This document shows positions 47,323 to 58,784 of a DNA stretch of 64,000 nt, one piece after another. The DNA lies in the NCBI RefSeq assembly GCF_032854445.1, contig NC_088300.1:8678001-8742000 (forward strand). The letters run 5' to 3'. Position 1 is the first letter of the stretch. Every line of letters begins with the position of its first letter. Both the position numbers and the translations under genes were made by a program. The notes beneath the pieces were generated by a model. It was given only the letters and a program-made list of their open reading frames with translations. It was not told the origin of the DNA and did no database searches. Origin of the DNA: Liolophura sinensis (lineage: Eukaryota > Mollusca > Polyplacophora > Chitonida > Chitonidae).

Positions 47323-48474
47323 TCACTTTTTGAATGGCTTAAAGCACCTATATATAAATCCTTTACACTCATCACGAAACGACTCGTTCAAATAGCTATA
47401 AATGATTGGATTAACCGCGGCATTGATGACGAAAGAGCGAGTGGCGAAGTTATACGCCAACGAGGCGGCTTTGCTCTGAGACACGTCAAAGTTTTCGGTA
47501 GCCGCTTGGACTATCTTCACGATTACGTAAGGCAGGAAGCTTAAGACGAATGCCACGGAAACGCAGAATAGTATGCGAGTTGTCTTTCCTGGATTGTATC
47601 CGGAGCGGACTGCCACGGAATTGTTTACATCACGCGGACTGTTAGGTTCGTCTGTGGACTTTATTTTCATTGGACGTTTTGGCTCACAGCTATTGCTTCG
47701 CTGAGTTGTGAGTTTAGGAAAAGACGGCATCCTGTATTTCTTGTCTCGTCTTTTATTCTTGCCCGTGACACATTCGCCGCTACTGCTTTCTTCGTCTGCG
47801 ACTTCCATGCTCATGGAAGCCTCATGTGCCCTATAAGATGTGGGCGTTTGGCTGAGACGCATGTTTCCACGTTTTCGGATTTCCAGTCCTACCTTGGTAT
47901 ACAGGACGATCAGCACCCCAACACTACCGAAGAACAGAAGCAGCAAGAAGCCAGAATAAAGTTTGGGATATATACTATCTCGTACGCAGTCGCTCAGTGA
48001 ACACGATATTCCAAATAACTCTGAATCATTTGCCTTCACTTGGTGAGATCCATAAATGAGAATCGCTGGCCAGGCCACAAATAATCCAATAGCCACCGCT
48101 ACACAGCTCACTATCTTAGCTTGTTTGTTGGATATCCGCTTAAAGGGCTTGAAAACCTTCCGATGTCTGTCGTGGGCAACAGCGACCAGTGTTATTCCAG
48201 ACGCCACAGTTGTAATGGTCTCCAGAAACCTCATTATCTTACAGGCCACGGGCATGTTGAACATCAGCGGCTTAGTGACGTCATAAATCTCAAACGGTGG
48301 ACGCGAACAGACACGTCAGCAATCGAGAGTGGCTAAGCAGAGGACAAAATAGTTAGACGGTGTTTTCTTGAACCGGAAGTAGTACACGTACCAGACTATT
48401 AAATTTCCAAAGACTCCTAGAAACATCAGTATCCCCAAGTATATGGTCACGGTAGCAAAGTCATGGCCACTCAT
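47323..48474 (-). pseudogene. Class A GPCR paralogue with broken first transmembrane region
   Basis: A paralogue of the receptor at 12801-14024. An uninterrupted 313-codon body (47323-48264) carries ACKIM with the ECL1 cysteine, DRH plus KPFKRISNKQAKI, a conserved-size TM4-TM5 part, a basic third loop, TM6 with SFLPY and TM7 with NPIIY. Upstream, in the frame of the ATG at 48474, TM1 and the block FKKTPSNYF are present, but a TGA lies at 48316-48318. The neighbouring frame supplies LLTCLFAS, matching LLSCLLAM of the intact gene, so one base appears lost near 48319 and one gained near 48297. The N-terminus before TM1 also seems displaced: frame 48544-48473 (MAAYCNASD, with NAS and NIS glycosylation sites) matches a receptor N-terminus better than the seven residues after the 48474 ATG. 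Either a decaying gene or sequencing errors; a shortened functional receptor from 48264 is unlikely because it lacks TM1-TM2. Confidence 0.75.
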
Positions 48475-49635
48475 CGTTCAGCGCCGTCAGCTGTGATATA
48501 TTGCCACGGATGTCCAAATCGCTCGCATTGCAATAGGCGGCCATTTTGAATTCCATGAGAACAGTTAGATATAGAGGTACAAACTTTATGTGTCTTAGAC
48601 TTGTGTTACCATTGTCTGAAATCAGAATGAAAACATGCTTTACAACATATTTAATTAATCGATATGTAGGATAGCAAACATTTCCAGGTGTTAAGATGGA
48701 ATTTTGTTATTCACACTTAAAAATTCTGAAACCAACCCATATTACATAATCACATAAAACAAATCAAATCTATTCACCTGTAAACCATGTATTTGTCGGA
48801 ATCTAAACACAATAACCACGTAATCAGTCTTCAACAGAAGTACCCTATGCCACGGTATACAGAAGCACTTCATTTCAGGTATTCTGAGCTCATGCAGCCG
48901 ATTCGTTGTTAGTAATCTATGCAGAAGTTTAGACATACATCAGTTCCTGGGAACATCTATAGCTCTCGGGTAAACGTACCGGAAAAGCTTTCCATAGGCG
49001 AGATGTTTATGAGGATCACTGTGTTCACAATAGATGTATTATGTCACCATTCTCTCGTCAGAAATATCCGGTGTCATATTAGCCCTGTTTCCGAAATGGG
49101 ATTCGCAAATTATTGACCTGTAACATTTCTGGTAAATATCACCACATTTGAGTCGAAAACGAGATCTTTTTAAAATGCCCACGATATCGTAGACGTGTTG
49201 CTGTATTAACCGAATTTGTGTGAAATTTTTCCAACATTTCAACTATATTCTTAAACATATTCCAACAAATGGCTCCACAGATGATCTGAGTATGTCTTGG
49301 AAATAACAGAATTTAATTTTGAACTGGACATAATTATGAGTAATTTGACATTATATTAAATAATTACAAAAAAAATCATTACTTGTGCACATAAAGGACA
49401 AATATATGTTTTTGATCAGGAAGTTAAACGAGGACTAAAATCCTTAAATCCTCAGGCTATAGCTATATTCTCCATCATGATTTAAGCTGGGCATATACTT
49501 CCAAATGCATTACCTATATCAGTCACCTATAGTCTATATATAGTGGTTAGAACAAACCATATTTCTCAAAATGCTTAAAGACATATTTTAGTATTTCCTA
49601 TACTAATTGTGAGATGGACACGAGACCGACAGGTG
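48475..49635. other. 5' flank of GPCR 2 and unique sequence
   Basis: The first 70 bases probably hold the displaced N-terminal codons of the receptor (see the preceding entry). Beyond that only short frames with no recognised content. Confidence 0.35.
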
Positions 49636-49760
49636 GCTCATGATCAGTAGTCAGGTGCGTGGCACCCAGCCGCTGTCACACGAGGTGCGAGTTCAAACCC
49701 GACCTTGAACAGGCAATTTCCACATGCCCGCTTTCATTTTCCACTGTACATACGAGGGGT
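49636..49760 (+). mobile_element. Possible tRNA-derived SINE head
   Basis: 'tggctcatgatcagtagtc' (A-box-like) and 'ggtgcgagttcaaacccg' (B-box-like) with tRNA-like spacing, followed by 'catgcccgctttcattttcc'. No matching body was identified. Confidence 0.45.
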
Positions 49761-49822
49761 GTTGAAGAGCACTTGTCTGCCACCAACACGCTGCGCAAAT
49801 CCACGTGTACATAATGTTAACT

Positions 49823-50091
49823 TACTTATCTGATAAGGGGCGTCCGTGGCTCAGTTGGTAAGCGCGCTAGCGCAGCGTATTGACCAGGAGTCTCTCACCA
49901 ATGCGGCCGCTGTGAGTTCAAGACAAGCTCATGCTGGCTTCCTCTCCGGCCGTAATTGGGAAGGTCCATCAGCAACCTGCGGATGGTCGTGGGTTTCCAC
50001 TCACCATAATGCTGGTCGCTTCGTATAAGTGAAATATTCTTGAGAATGGTGTAAAACACCAATCAAATAAATAAATAAATACTTATCTGAT
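49823..50091 (+). mobile_element. Full-length tRNA-derived SINE (family A) with 12-bp target duplications
   Basis: The head starts at about 49838 with 'ggggcgtccgtggctcagttgg' type sequence, A-box-like 'tggctcagttgg', B-box-like 'gtgtgagttcaag'-type (at about 49912), then body 'atgctggcttcctctccgg', 'gcaacctgcggatggtcgtg', 'taagtgaaatattcttgag' and 'gtgtaaaacaccaatc', ending in an AAATAAATAAATA tail. It is bounded by the perfect direct repeat 'tacttatctgat' at 49823-49834 and 50080-50091, the target-site duplication. Confidence 0.95.
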
Positions 50092-50170
50092 CGGTGTTTT
50101 ACATCGTACTCAAGGATATGTTACTTATACCACGGAGGCTATTATGGTGGGAGCTGGGAGGCGGGGCCTC
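50092..50170 (-). mobile_element. SINE fragment (family A), reverse, host of the insertion at 49823
   Basis: 'cggtgttttacatcgtactc', 'aaggatatgttacttatacc', 'acggaggctattatggtggg' and 'ggcggggcctcg' are the reverse family A body. The target duplication 'tacttatctgat' lies where this copy's own tail and TTTGATTGG-type junction should be, so the forward copy inserted into its tail. Confidence 0.85.
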
Positions 50171-50617
50171 GATCGTGCACATTGTACTTGGAAAAGTTTG
50201 TTAAAAACGTTACGGTTTACCAAGAGTTCCTCCACCCATTAAACACACGACCATTGAATGCACTGGTTGAAAAGTCTTAGCTAGGGCTTAAGCAGCAGTC
50301 AAATAAATAAATAGATTACCTACAATATTGATATATGTTTACAAACTATCTCCGAGTCGAAGCCAGTCAGTTTCCGATTCGCGTTTTTTCAAGTGCCACC
50401 GTGACCATGATTCACATTATCTCCCTATCCGAGCTGAAGACTCCACATGCCATGCAGTAGCTGGTTTACTGACGCGGAGCGACTAACCAGGTCAAGCAGA
50501 CAAATAGCCAAATGCTGGCCGATAACCTGTGGAATGCCTTGTATTAAAGGTACGTGACATACGTGTGGACGAGATGACGCTTCCGGACATGTCGGGGACC
50601 CGTATCCGTCTGGACAG
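50171..50617. other. Unique sequence, possible SINE remnants
   Basis: 'agtcaaataaataaatag' at about 50297 is a SINE-like tail remnant. No gene recognised. Confidence 0.35.
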
Positions 50618-50656
50618 ACCTATCTATATGTGTCATATAGACACATATAGATAGGT
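50618..50656. repeat. Perfect 17-bp hairpin with 5-nt loop
   Basis: 'acctatctatatgtgtc' (50618-50634) and its exact reverse complement (50640-50656) flank the loop ATATA. The stem is too short for a typical microRNA precursor. There is no T-run directly after it, and a terminator is not expected in this kind of genome. Confidence 0.9.
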
Positions 50657-52107
50657 GATAAGTGTAAAACTAGTTAAATTACATTTTGAACAAATTTAGT
50701 AGAAAGCTATATACTGGCGTAAAAGTCGGCATAACAAGGCGCAGTTAATAAGTTTGACGGAAGGTGAAATATATCTAGGTAACATGAGCTATATGATGAA
50801 CAATCCCGTCAAACACATACATAAACTTGTGATTCCCATCCTTCGACACAACTCTATATGAGCTATATAAACAAACACACTATCCATTGTTACAAATGTC
50901 ATACTGGCATCATCTTTCAGCGATTAGCTAGCAGTCCTCTAGTGAAACAAAACTACATATGTCATGCAACACACTGGTTATATTAATTACTGTAAATACC
51001 ATTATTAGTAGGTAAAGTAACATACAGTAACCAAAATATATATAAATATATTAAAATATTTAGTAGTACAAACCGTCGCCGGTTCAAACACCGACACATG
51101 GGGTCGTCTACAGTTAATACAGCTTAGTATATACCATATTGTATAAAGCAGATCAAACTTAGCCTTCTACACATACGCATGGCGTTATGATAGATTACTT
51201 ACAAACCTCGTAAAGATGGACAAAATCTGCTAGGATTTGTTTTCGAATAACCATTGTATTAAGTATATTGCTCTGATGTCTCATTTACTGGTGTGCTCTT
51301 ACGCTCGTATGTCATATTCATTATTTTGTTCAGATATCAAACAGTATTCGCGTGAAGTATTTATTAGCATTGACAGAGCAGGCAGTATAGTGTAATCACC
51401 AATCATTGACAAGAAAAGCTGTATATATAAATAAAACGTGAGATAAACTCCTCATTCGCTGTGTACCTTGTCACAAAAATACGTGAACTTATTCAGTTTA
51501 CATATGCATCATGTGATCATATACTTTCAAAACATTTGACTTTTCGCGTAAAGTACGAAACAAATCTTTATTTTTACAGCGAACAGGAGTCGACACCAAA
51601 ACGGTTTTGACAAGTCAAAATTTAAAGTCTGATCTAATTTGAAACTTTATCTTTAAATCACATGTGTTTAAAACTGGAAACACTGAACTAGTTCTATGTT
51701 GAGGGAAACATTTCGATGTTTGAACCTCAGGGAGCACATACTGGGTAGTTGTATGGATGTGCTAACTGTTGACTTATAAGCCACTCTGTGGAACCAGGCC
51801 CTGATACACACAGTGTAGACTGAAGCAGAACTTGACCTCTCTACCCGATCTTGGAATAAACTTTTGGCCAAGTTGACCAAAAGTTTTTTTTCGCTATTCG
51901 CTTATAACACCTTCCCTCTTAGTACATGTTAGAGTGTAAAATAAAATAAAAAATGTCGTGTTGGCAATTGTAGGATTTCACAAGATCATATACATGTGAA
52001 ATGTGCTCTTTTGTTCACGTGTCTAACTGATTTGAGCAAACATTCTCACTTACCGACTGTATTTTATTACTGTACTTCAAGCTATACAAAAGACCATATT
52101 GGCGGAG
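50657..52107. other. Unique AT-rich sequence without identified gene
   Basis: Nothing recognised beyond short frames. Confidence 0.35.
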
Positions 52108-52425
52108 AAAACGTGGTCTCCAATGGTCGTAGTACTGGGCAAACAACTACACGTGATCTCCAATAATCGCAATGCTGCGCCAATAACTAGGCCGGGTCTC
52201 CAATAATCGTAATGCTATGCAAACAACTAGGCGGCGTCTCCAATGGTCGCAATACTGCGCCAAAAACTACACGTGGTGTCCAATGATCGCACTACTGCGC
52301 AAACAACTAGGCGGCGCGTCCAATGATCGCAATACTGCGCCAACAACTACACGGGGTCTCCAATGGTCGTACTGCCCCAACAACTACACGGGGTGTCCAA
52401 TGATCGTCATACTGCGCCAACAAGT
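52108..52425. repeat. 40-bp minisatellite, about eight copies
   Basis: Units 'ctccaatggtcgcaatactg' plus 'cgccaacaactacacggggt', starts 40 bp apart (52117, 52157). Variants are ggt/gat and acgtgg/aggcgg. Non-coding. Confidence 0.94.
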
Positions 52426-55198
52426 AAGCAAACATCGTGCACGGCCACTTATTATCCCTATAGCTTTGAGACTGTAGCGTACTCTAGTGTGTGATTATGC
52501 TAAATTACAAGGTGGTCGTAATTTGGTCGTTTTATCACGTACTATTATTGAAGTGTTACACATTCTGTGTGATTTATCCGTTTCACAGTTGCCGCTACAA
52601 TCAAGATGGGGAAGCACTGAACGAACGCAATGCACCTATAGTGCAGCTCGTCAGGCCACGGGAGAATGAACACCATTTTCAGAAACAGTTTTCGAAGAGA
52701 GCTAAGACATCTACAATGCTTCACATATCTTTGCTGAAGGAAGATTTCGAAACGTTCTTCCTCACCTGGGTCAGGAGTTTATCTTATTTCCTAGATGTAA
52801 GAAAGATACATACAAATCAATGCGTGTACTATCATGGGTAATGTAGATAGCACATTTTACAGCGCCGAGCGCTTGGAATTTACAAGACAGAGAGAGGTGA
52901 AAGGGGAAAGGGTGACGCTGGGATTGCGTCATAGCCAGTAGTAAGACGAGTCGGTAATACCTTTATACCCATCACACTGCCAGCCTTGGGAGTTACCCGT
53001 CGGCTCTGCATGCGGCTAGCATTTCGCTACTCTCTTGTCAGTGGTAGCATGATTTTCTGTGATATACGGCTTACTGTTGACTCAACAACCATTCTGGCTA
53101 GCGGTTTTGTTGACATTGGATGTTCACATGTACGCGGGCTCATATATTTGTGCAAGTATCCGATGGATGAGTTCATATTGATGCAAGAGGTTCTTCTGTA
53201 GGTATTCACAAGTCTCAGTTTGCCTCCTTGTAACGGACTTCAGCTAGTGAAGAGAACCCAAGCAGCTTTCCAATTATACTCCAGGAAGGAAAGTATGAAA
53301 AAACGAAAGTACAAAGCTCCAAAACAAGTTTCAACGTCTACGGTGTCGTGTAAAAATTAGGTACCAGCAGGCTATATATACTATGGCCTTCATGTGACAT
53401 TTATTTCTTTTACATTTTGGGTGTAAACAAAAAAATGGACAGAAAATTGCGTAGTTAAGTTTTGTAGATTTAAATTCCTTAGATATAGTCATATATGCAA
53501 AATTAGTTTAAATAGTTCAATCTTATCCAAAAAGGTTCACTTTCTCTGAATGTATTATTTTGCCTATTTCTCTTTATTACGGTGCTTACCCGGATACTCA
53601 CTAGTATACGTATACACATATACACACCAGTATATAGTCTATGAGTTATTGCAATATCTGTAAGACAGATCTCTGCCCGCAATGCACAATACCGTTCAAC
53701 TTGATAGGCGGGTGACGTTACGATCCGTGTCAGCGGTAATTATATATAGCGAGTTTCTGCATAAATGATTAAAACTTAATCTAAGTCTAAGTCTCCAAAT
53801 CTCGGTGTATTAAGACTACACTTGACGATAAATTCCAAAACAGAATCTACGTGAACACTATAAAAATGTGGACAACTACGCACAACATAAATATAAACAG
53901 ACATTGAACTAATCTTAAAGTTAAAGGAAAATCAATTCAACATATCAAATCGTTCTTTCACCCAAAGCCCCGCAAAACGGTATACCTACCAGATTTCGCT
54001 AAAAACCGTTCACATCATTCTGCTCTCACGAGCTCACAGTACAATACTTGAGTACACCAACGGAAACGTCCATATTGCTGTTGTTGTTGTAGAAAGTGAC
54101 GGGTGCCTGTGTACAGATGTCAACTGTCCGCTTGTCACAGAGCTTATCCATACGGTGAATCCTCAGTCATGATCAACGCTCCTCGCAAAACGGAAATCCA
54201 CTGTTCTCTTCAGCCCACACTACCCGTGTCAATGGCGCAGAGATCACTGATACAGCCCTATACGAACACCAGCGACAGCCTAGTCTACACACGTAAATTG
54301 TAACAGTTACCAATCCGTCTTGTAAAATCCGTACTTGATGAGTGAAGATCTGTCAAATATAGATATCTCGATAGTAATTCAAGGCTGTTACGATCCTCTC
54401 TCCGTCCAATTGACTGGGTGAAGGTTTTGTGAGTGACTACATCCTCTTACACACCGGCCACACACTGATGATACACGGCACAGCCTTTCGCCCACTTTTT
54501 CATGCACTGCGTTATAAATGCTGTACGAACTATTTTCTCGTCACTATATACTGGCTTTGAGGAGTATTTCCTTTTAGCCCACTTTAAGGCATGTCTCAAC
54601 GCCTGTATTCAGGTCAGGCTTGCCCTTATTATGCCCCAGGGAAATAATTGTTCTGATATGAAAAGAAAAATCTGAAGTGTACAGGAGGTCACAAGAAGTG
54701 ATTCGAGACAGATATACGTATACCAGTCAGGCTATAGAGAGAGATGGTAAAAATAGAGCTCGTCTACCAGGCAATCCATACAGATCAAATGTCGCGGAAT
54801 GGAGTCATAGAATACTGGGTAGTACATGTGTGTTTAAACTTTGTGTATGTGACTTCTACATCCGTGTTCTGATTGAATGATTCACAGGTGTCTATCGTGG
54901 CGCTAGGTACGGTTCTCCTGTGCACTTCTTGATTACCTAGAATATTTTTTTTTTAACTTTTTTTAATTACTTTTTTTTAACAAATATGGATATAGCATAA
55001 GCTCTTCTCCGTCTGAGATGGGCGGTAGTTCCCCCCACCCACGGGATTTCAGATCCACCTTGTATGGTAAAGTTTATCATGAAGACTTTCCATGTGGATA
55101 TATACATCTCAAATCTTTCCAAACATGACAGAATGACTGATTGAATGTTCTTTATTTAACTGTAACTACGTGTATAACTTAATCCAGAGAACACAGTC
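52426..55198. other. Unique sequence without identified gene
   Basis: The plus frame 52491-52841 (116 codons) has no recognised domain. T-rich tract at 54946-54980. Nothing else supported. Confidence 0.3.
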
Positions 55199-55264
55199 GT
55201 CGTATAAGTAAAATACTCTTGAGTACGGCGTAAAACAGCAATCAGATAAATCGGCTAATAAATA
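55199..55264 (+). mobile_element. SINE 3' tail fragment (family A), forward
   Basis: 'cgtcgtataagtaaaatac', 'tcttgagtacggcgtaaaac', 'agcaatcagataaatcgg' and 'ctaataaata'. Only the last 65 bp of the family remain. Confidence 0.85.
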
Positions 55265-56867
55265 GAGATATACACAAAACATATATGTTTTTGTAGATAT
55301 TAGATTTTGTAGATCTTGTTTCCATTGAAACTGATAGCTGTGTTGGTATAGGGTTTATAGAAGTATAAAGTAATTTCTGTCGATGGTAATATCCGAGATG
55401 AGACTATCTGCAATCAGTTTTATCAAGAAAACGCCTTGCATGGTTGAGTGCTTTGATGCACACTAAACAACTGGTTGCCATGGTTACCATAACTTGATAA
55501 TTAGAGAAAACAACATATCTGACAGGTCGAATTTATTTTGATTTCGTGACAGAAAACACATTGCACTATATGTCGTAGGTAAGAATAGAATGTAGATCTC
55601 TTTCTTATCATTTCCAACTTACTGTGTGATTTGAGCATATATACAGCCTATTGTTACTAACTTCACTAGGACGTGGTGTGTTAACACGATGTAGTCTCCT
55701 TGGAAACAATGTTAATTTTCTAAAACAGAGTGCAGATTTCATAACATGATTAGAGATCACATTTATACTCGACTGGTGAAGTTTACTTTTCCTGCTAGAT
55801 CTCCGATACAAGTGAGGACAATGGATCCTTGTGTAACCGAACTACACATGCACACAGTGTCGTGAGGAGACATGTCGGGGCACAGGTAAGATGTATCACC
55901 TGCTACATACATGCATGTATAACTGCTCTATATATTCTGTTCCACCGCCAAACCGTAATCAATCAATTTATCAGTAAATCATTCAATTAATCAACCAGTC
56001 TGTTCAGCCATATACAGAGAAGTATGCAGATCGTTATAATGTCTTACAATGCATTACAGCTGCATTTACTACAGTTCGACAAAACATAATGTACTAAATT
56101 ATACTTGTTAAAGCATGTATTTTCAATATGAAAAAAGAAACGTACATTGAATTAGTCATCGGTCCGTACATATAGAGAAGTGTTTTGGTTTAGTGCGCCT
56201 CACGTAGGTGTTTGTCACACATCCCGAAATCTTACCCAATACACACATAGGTTCTCAATGCTAAACATTGTGCGGTATTGTATGAATATAAGCTTTTGTA
56301 TACAAAGGTTAGCTGGTTTACTTGTTTGCATTTACATTTAATAAATTCTTTCTGGAAAGAAACGATAGTAGATTTTCTTCTTTGCTTCAGACTTATTCTT
56401 ATACCTTTAATAGTCTATGACCTTTAATGGGTAACTTCGTCGACTTTCCTGTAAACGGATGCTTTATGCATGAATCTTAAATATATTGCGAAGGGAACTT
56501 GTATGTATTTACGCGTGAGTTAAACCGAGTATCAAAACCATTTTCTTTGGCACGAAGCCATGGAACGATGAAACGATGTTACTGGTGTATTATGTTACAT
56601 GTATTTATGACAGTCACTGTTTCCAGACACACTTGAGTAGAAAAGAGTCATGAAGTGGCGGTCACGTGAGGGTTGTTGGGTAGGTGATGAACAAAGCGAC
56701 GGAACGAAGCGATGGATGATCTTGGCAATCGCTTCATAGTTTCTTGCCATCGCCTCGCAGTATCTTGTGATCGCTTTATTCCGCAGTTCCATCACTTCGT
56801 TCCATTGTTCCATCGCTCCGCTTTATCGTGTCATCGCTTCTGGTGAAGGCCTTATCTGACACTGGTA
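55265..56867. other. Unique sequence; short CATCGCTTC-rich region before the arrays
   Basis: From about 56700 to 56845 words such as 'catcgcttc', 'atcgcttcatag' and 'ccatcgctccg' recur irregularly, possibly a decayed tandem repeat. No gene recognised. Confidence 0.4.
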
Positions 56868-57925
56868 GTTCTCGCTTTTTAAAATTGATTTTCTGATTCA
56901 CACTTGGTCGCTACTTGGTGAACTGGTCCGTCAAGGTGAATTGATTTTCTTATTCACACTTGGTCGGGGCTGGGTGAGCTGGTCTGACGAAGTGAAGTGA
57001 CTTAATGGTTCACACATGGTAGCTACTGGGTGAGCTGGTCTGGCGAGGTGAACTGATTTACTGGTTCACTCTTGGTCGCTATTAGGTGAGCTGGTTTGCC
57101 GAGGTGAACAGATTTACTAGTACACATTTGGTCGCTACTGAGTGAACTGGTCTGTCAAGGTGAATTGATTTTCTGATTCACACTTGGTTGCTACTAGGTG
57201 AGCTGATCTGTCAAGGAGAATTGATTTTTTGATTCACGTTTGTTCGCGGCTGGGTGAGCTGGTCTGTCAAGGTGAATTGATTTTCTGATTCATACTTGGT
57301 CGCTACTAGGCGAGCTGATCTGACGAAGTGAACTGATTTACTTATTCACACTTGGTCGCTACTAGGTGATCTGATCTGACGATGTAAACTGATTTTCTGA
57401 TTCACACTTGGTTGCTACTAGGTGATCTGATCTGACGATGTAAACTGATTTACTGATTCACACTTGGTTGCTACTAGGTGAGCTGATCTGTCAAGGTGAA
57501 TTGATTTTTTGATTCATGTTTGTTCGCGGCTGGGTGAGCTGGTCTGTCAAGGTGAATCGATTTTCTGATTCACACTTGGTCGCTACTAGGCGAGCTGATC
57601 TGACGAAGTGAACTGATTTACTGATTCACACTTGGTCGCTACTAGGTGATCTGATCTGACGATGTAAACTGATTTTCTGATTCACACTTGTTGCTACTAG
57701 GTGATCTGATCTGAGGAAGTGAACTGATTTACTGATTCACGCTTGGTTGCTACTAGGTGATCTGATCTGACGAAGTGAACTGATTTTCTGATTCACACTT
57801 GGTTGCTACTAGGTGATCTGATCTGACGATGTAAACTGATTTTCTGATTCACACTTGGTCGCTACTAGGTGATCTGATCTGACGAAGTGAACTGATTTAC
57901 TGATTCACGCTTGGTTGCTAAGTGA
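56868..57925. repeat. 56-bp minisatellite, about 19 copies
   Basis: Units 'gtgaactgatttactgattc', 'acacttggtcgctactagg' and 'tgatctgatctgacgaa', starts 56 bp apart (57345, 57401). Variants are cgaa/cgatg, ggtcg/ggttg and gagctgg/gatctga. A 38-bp core of this unit aligns with the 40-bp unit of the array at 58785. Confidence 0.95.
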
Positions 57926-58035
57926 CGTTAATAAAAATAAATTATTTGGTTTACACTACGAGGGGATTTTCCTGGTGTGCTTCTACTTATTTGGTTCGCG
58001 TTACATGGTTTGTTTTATGTGAACTAACGTGTCTC
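57926..58035. other. Junction between minisatellites
   Basis: 110 bp without clear repeats, containing 'tatttggtttacactacg' and 'atttggttcgcgttac', which resemble units of the 40-bp array. Confidence 0.5.
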
Positions 58036-58758
58036 ATGCTTAGCTCTCCATGTGGACCGATCCGTCCAGAAGAGCTCGTGCTTAGCTCTCCATGTGGACT
58101 GATCCGTCCAGAACAGTTCATGCTTAACTCTTCATGTGGACTGATCTGTACAGAAGAGCTCGTGCTTAGCTCTCCATGTGGACTGATCCGTCCAGAACAG
58201 TTCATGCTTAACTCTTCATGTGGACTGATCTGTACAGAAGAGCTCGTGCTTAGCTCTCCATGTGGACTGATCTGTACAGAAATGCTCGTGCTTAGTTCTC
58301 CATGTGGACTGATCTGTACAGAAGAGCTCGTGCTTAGCTCTCCATGTGGACTGATCTGTACAGAAGAGCTCGTGCTTAGTTCTCTATGTGGACTGATCTG
58401 TACAGAATAGCTCGTGCTTAGCTCTCCATGTGGACTGATCCGTCCAGAACAGTTCATGCTTAACTCTCCATGTGGACTGATCCGTTCAAAAGAGGTCGTG
58501 CTTAGTTCTCGATGTGGACTGATCTGTACAGAAGAGCTGGTGCTTCTATCTCCATGTGGACTGATCCTTCCAAAAGAGCTCGTGCTTAACTCTCCATGTG
58601 GACTGATCTGTACAGAAGAGCTCGTGCTTAGATCTCCATGTGAACTGACCTGTACAGAAATGCTCGTGCTTAGCTCTCCATGTGGACTGATCTGAACAGA
58701 AATGCTCGTGCTTAGCTCTCCATGTGGACTGATCTGTACAGAAATGCTCGTGCTTAGT
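58036..58758. repeat. 42-bp minisatellite, about 17 copies
   Basis: Units 'gctcgtgcttagctctcc' plus 'atgtggactgatctgtacag', 42 bp each. Two types occur (ctgtacagaagagct and ccgtccagaacagttcatg) and partly alternate. 42 bp is 14 codons, so LVLSSPCGLICTEE-type frames and an antisense frame of 156 codons stay open; I regard these as non-coding. Confidence 0.95.
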
Positions 58759-58784
58759 TCAGGTGGTTTCCACTACCTGAATTC

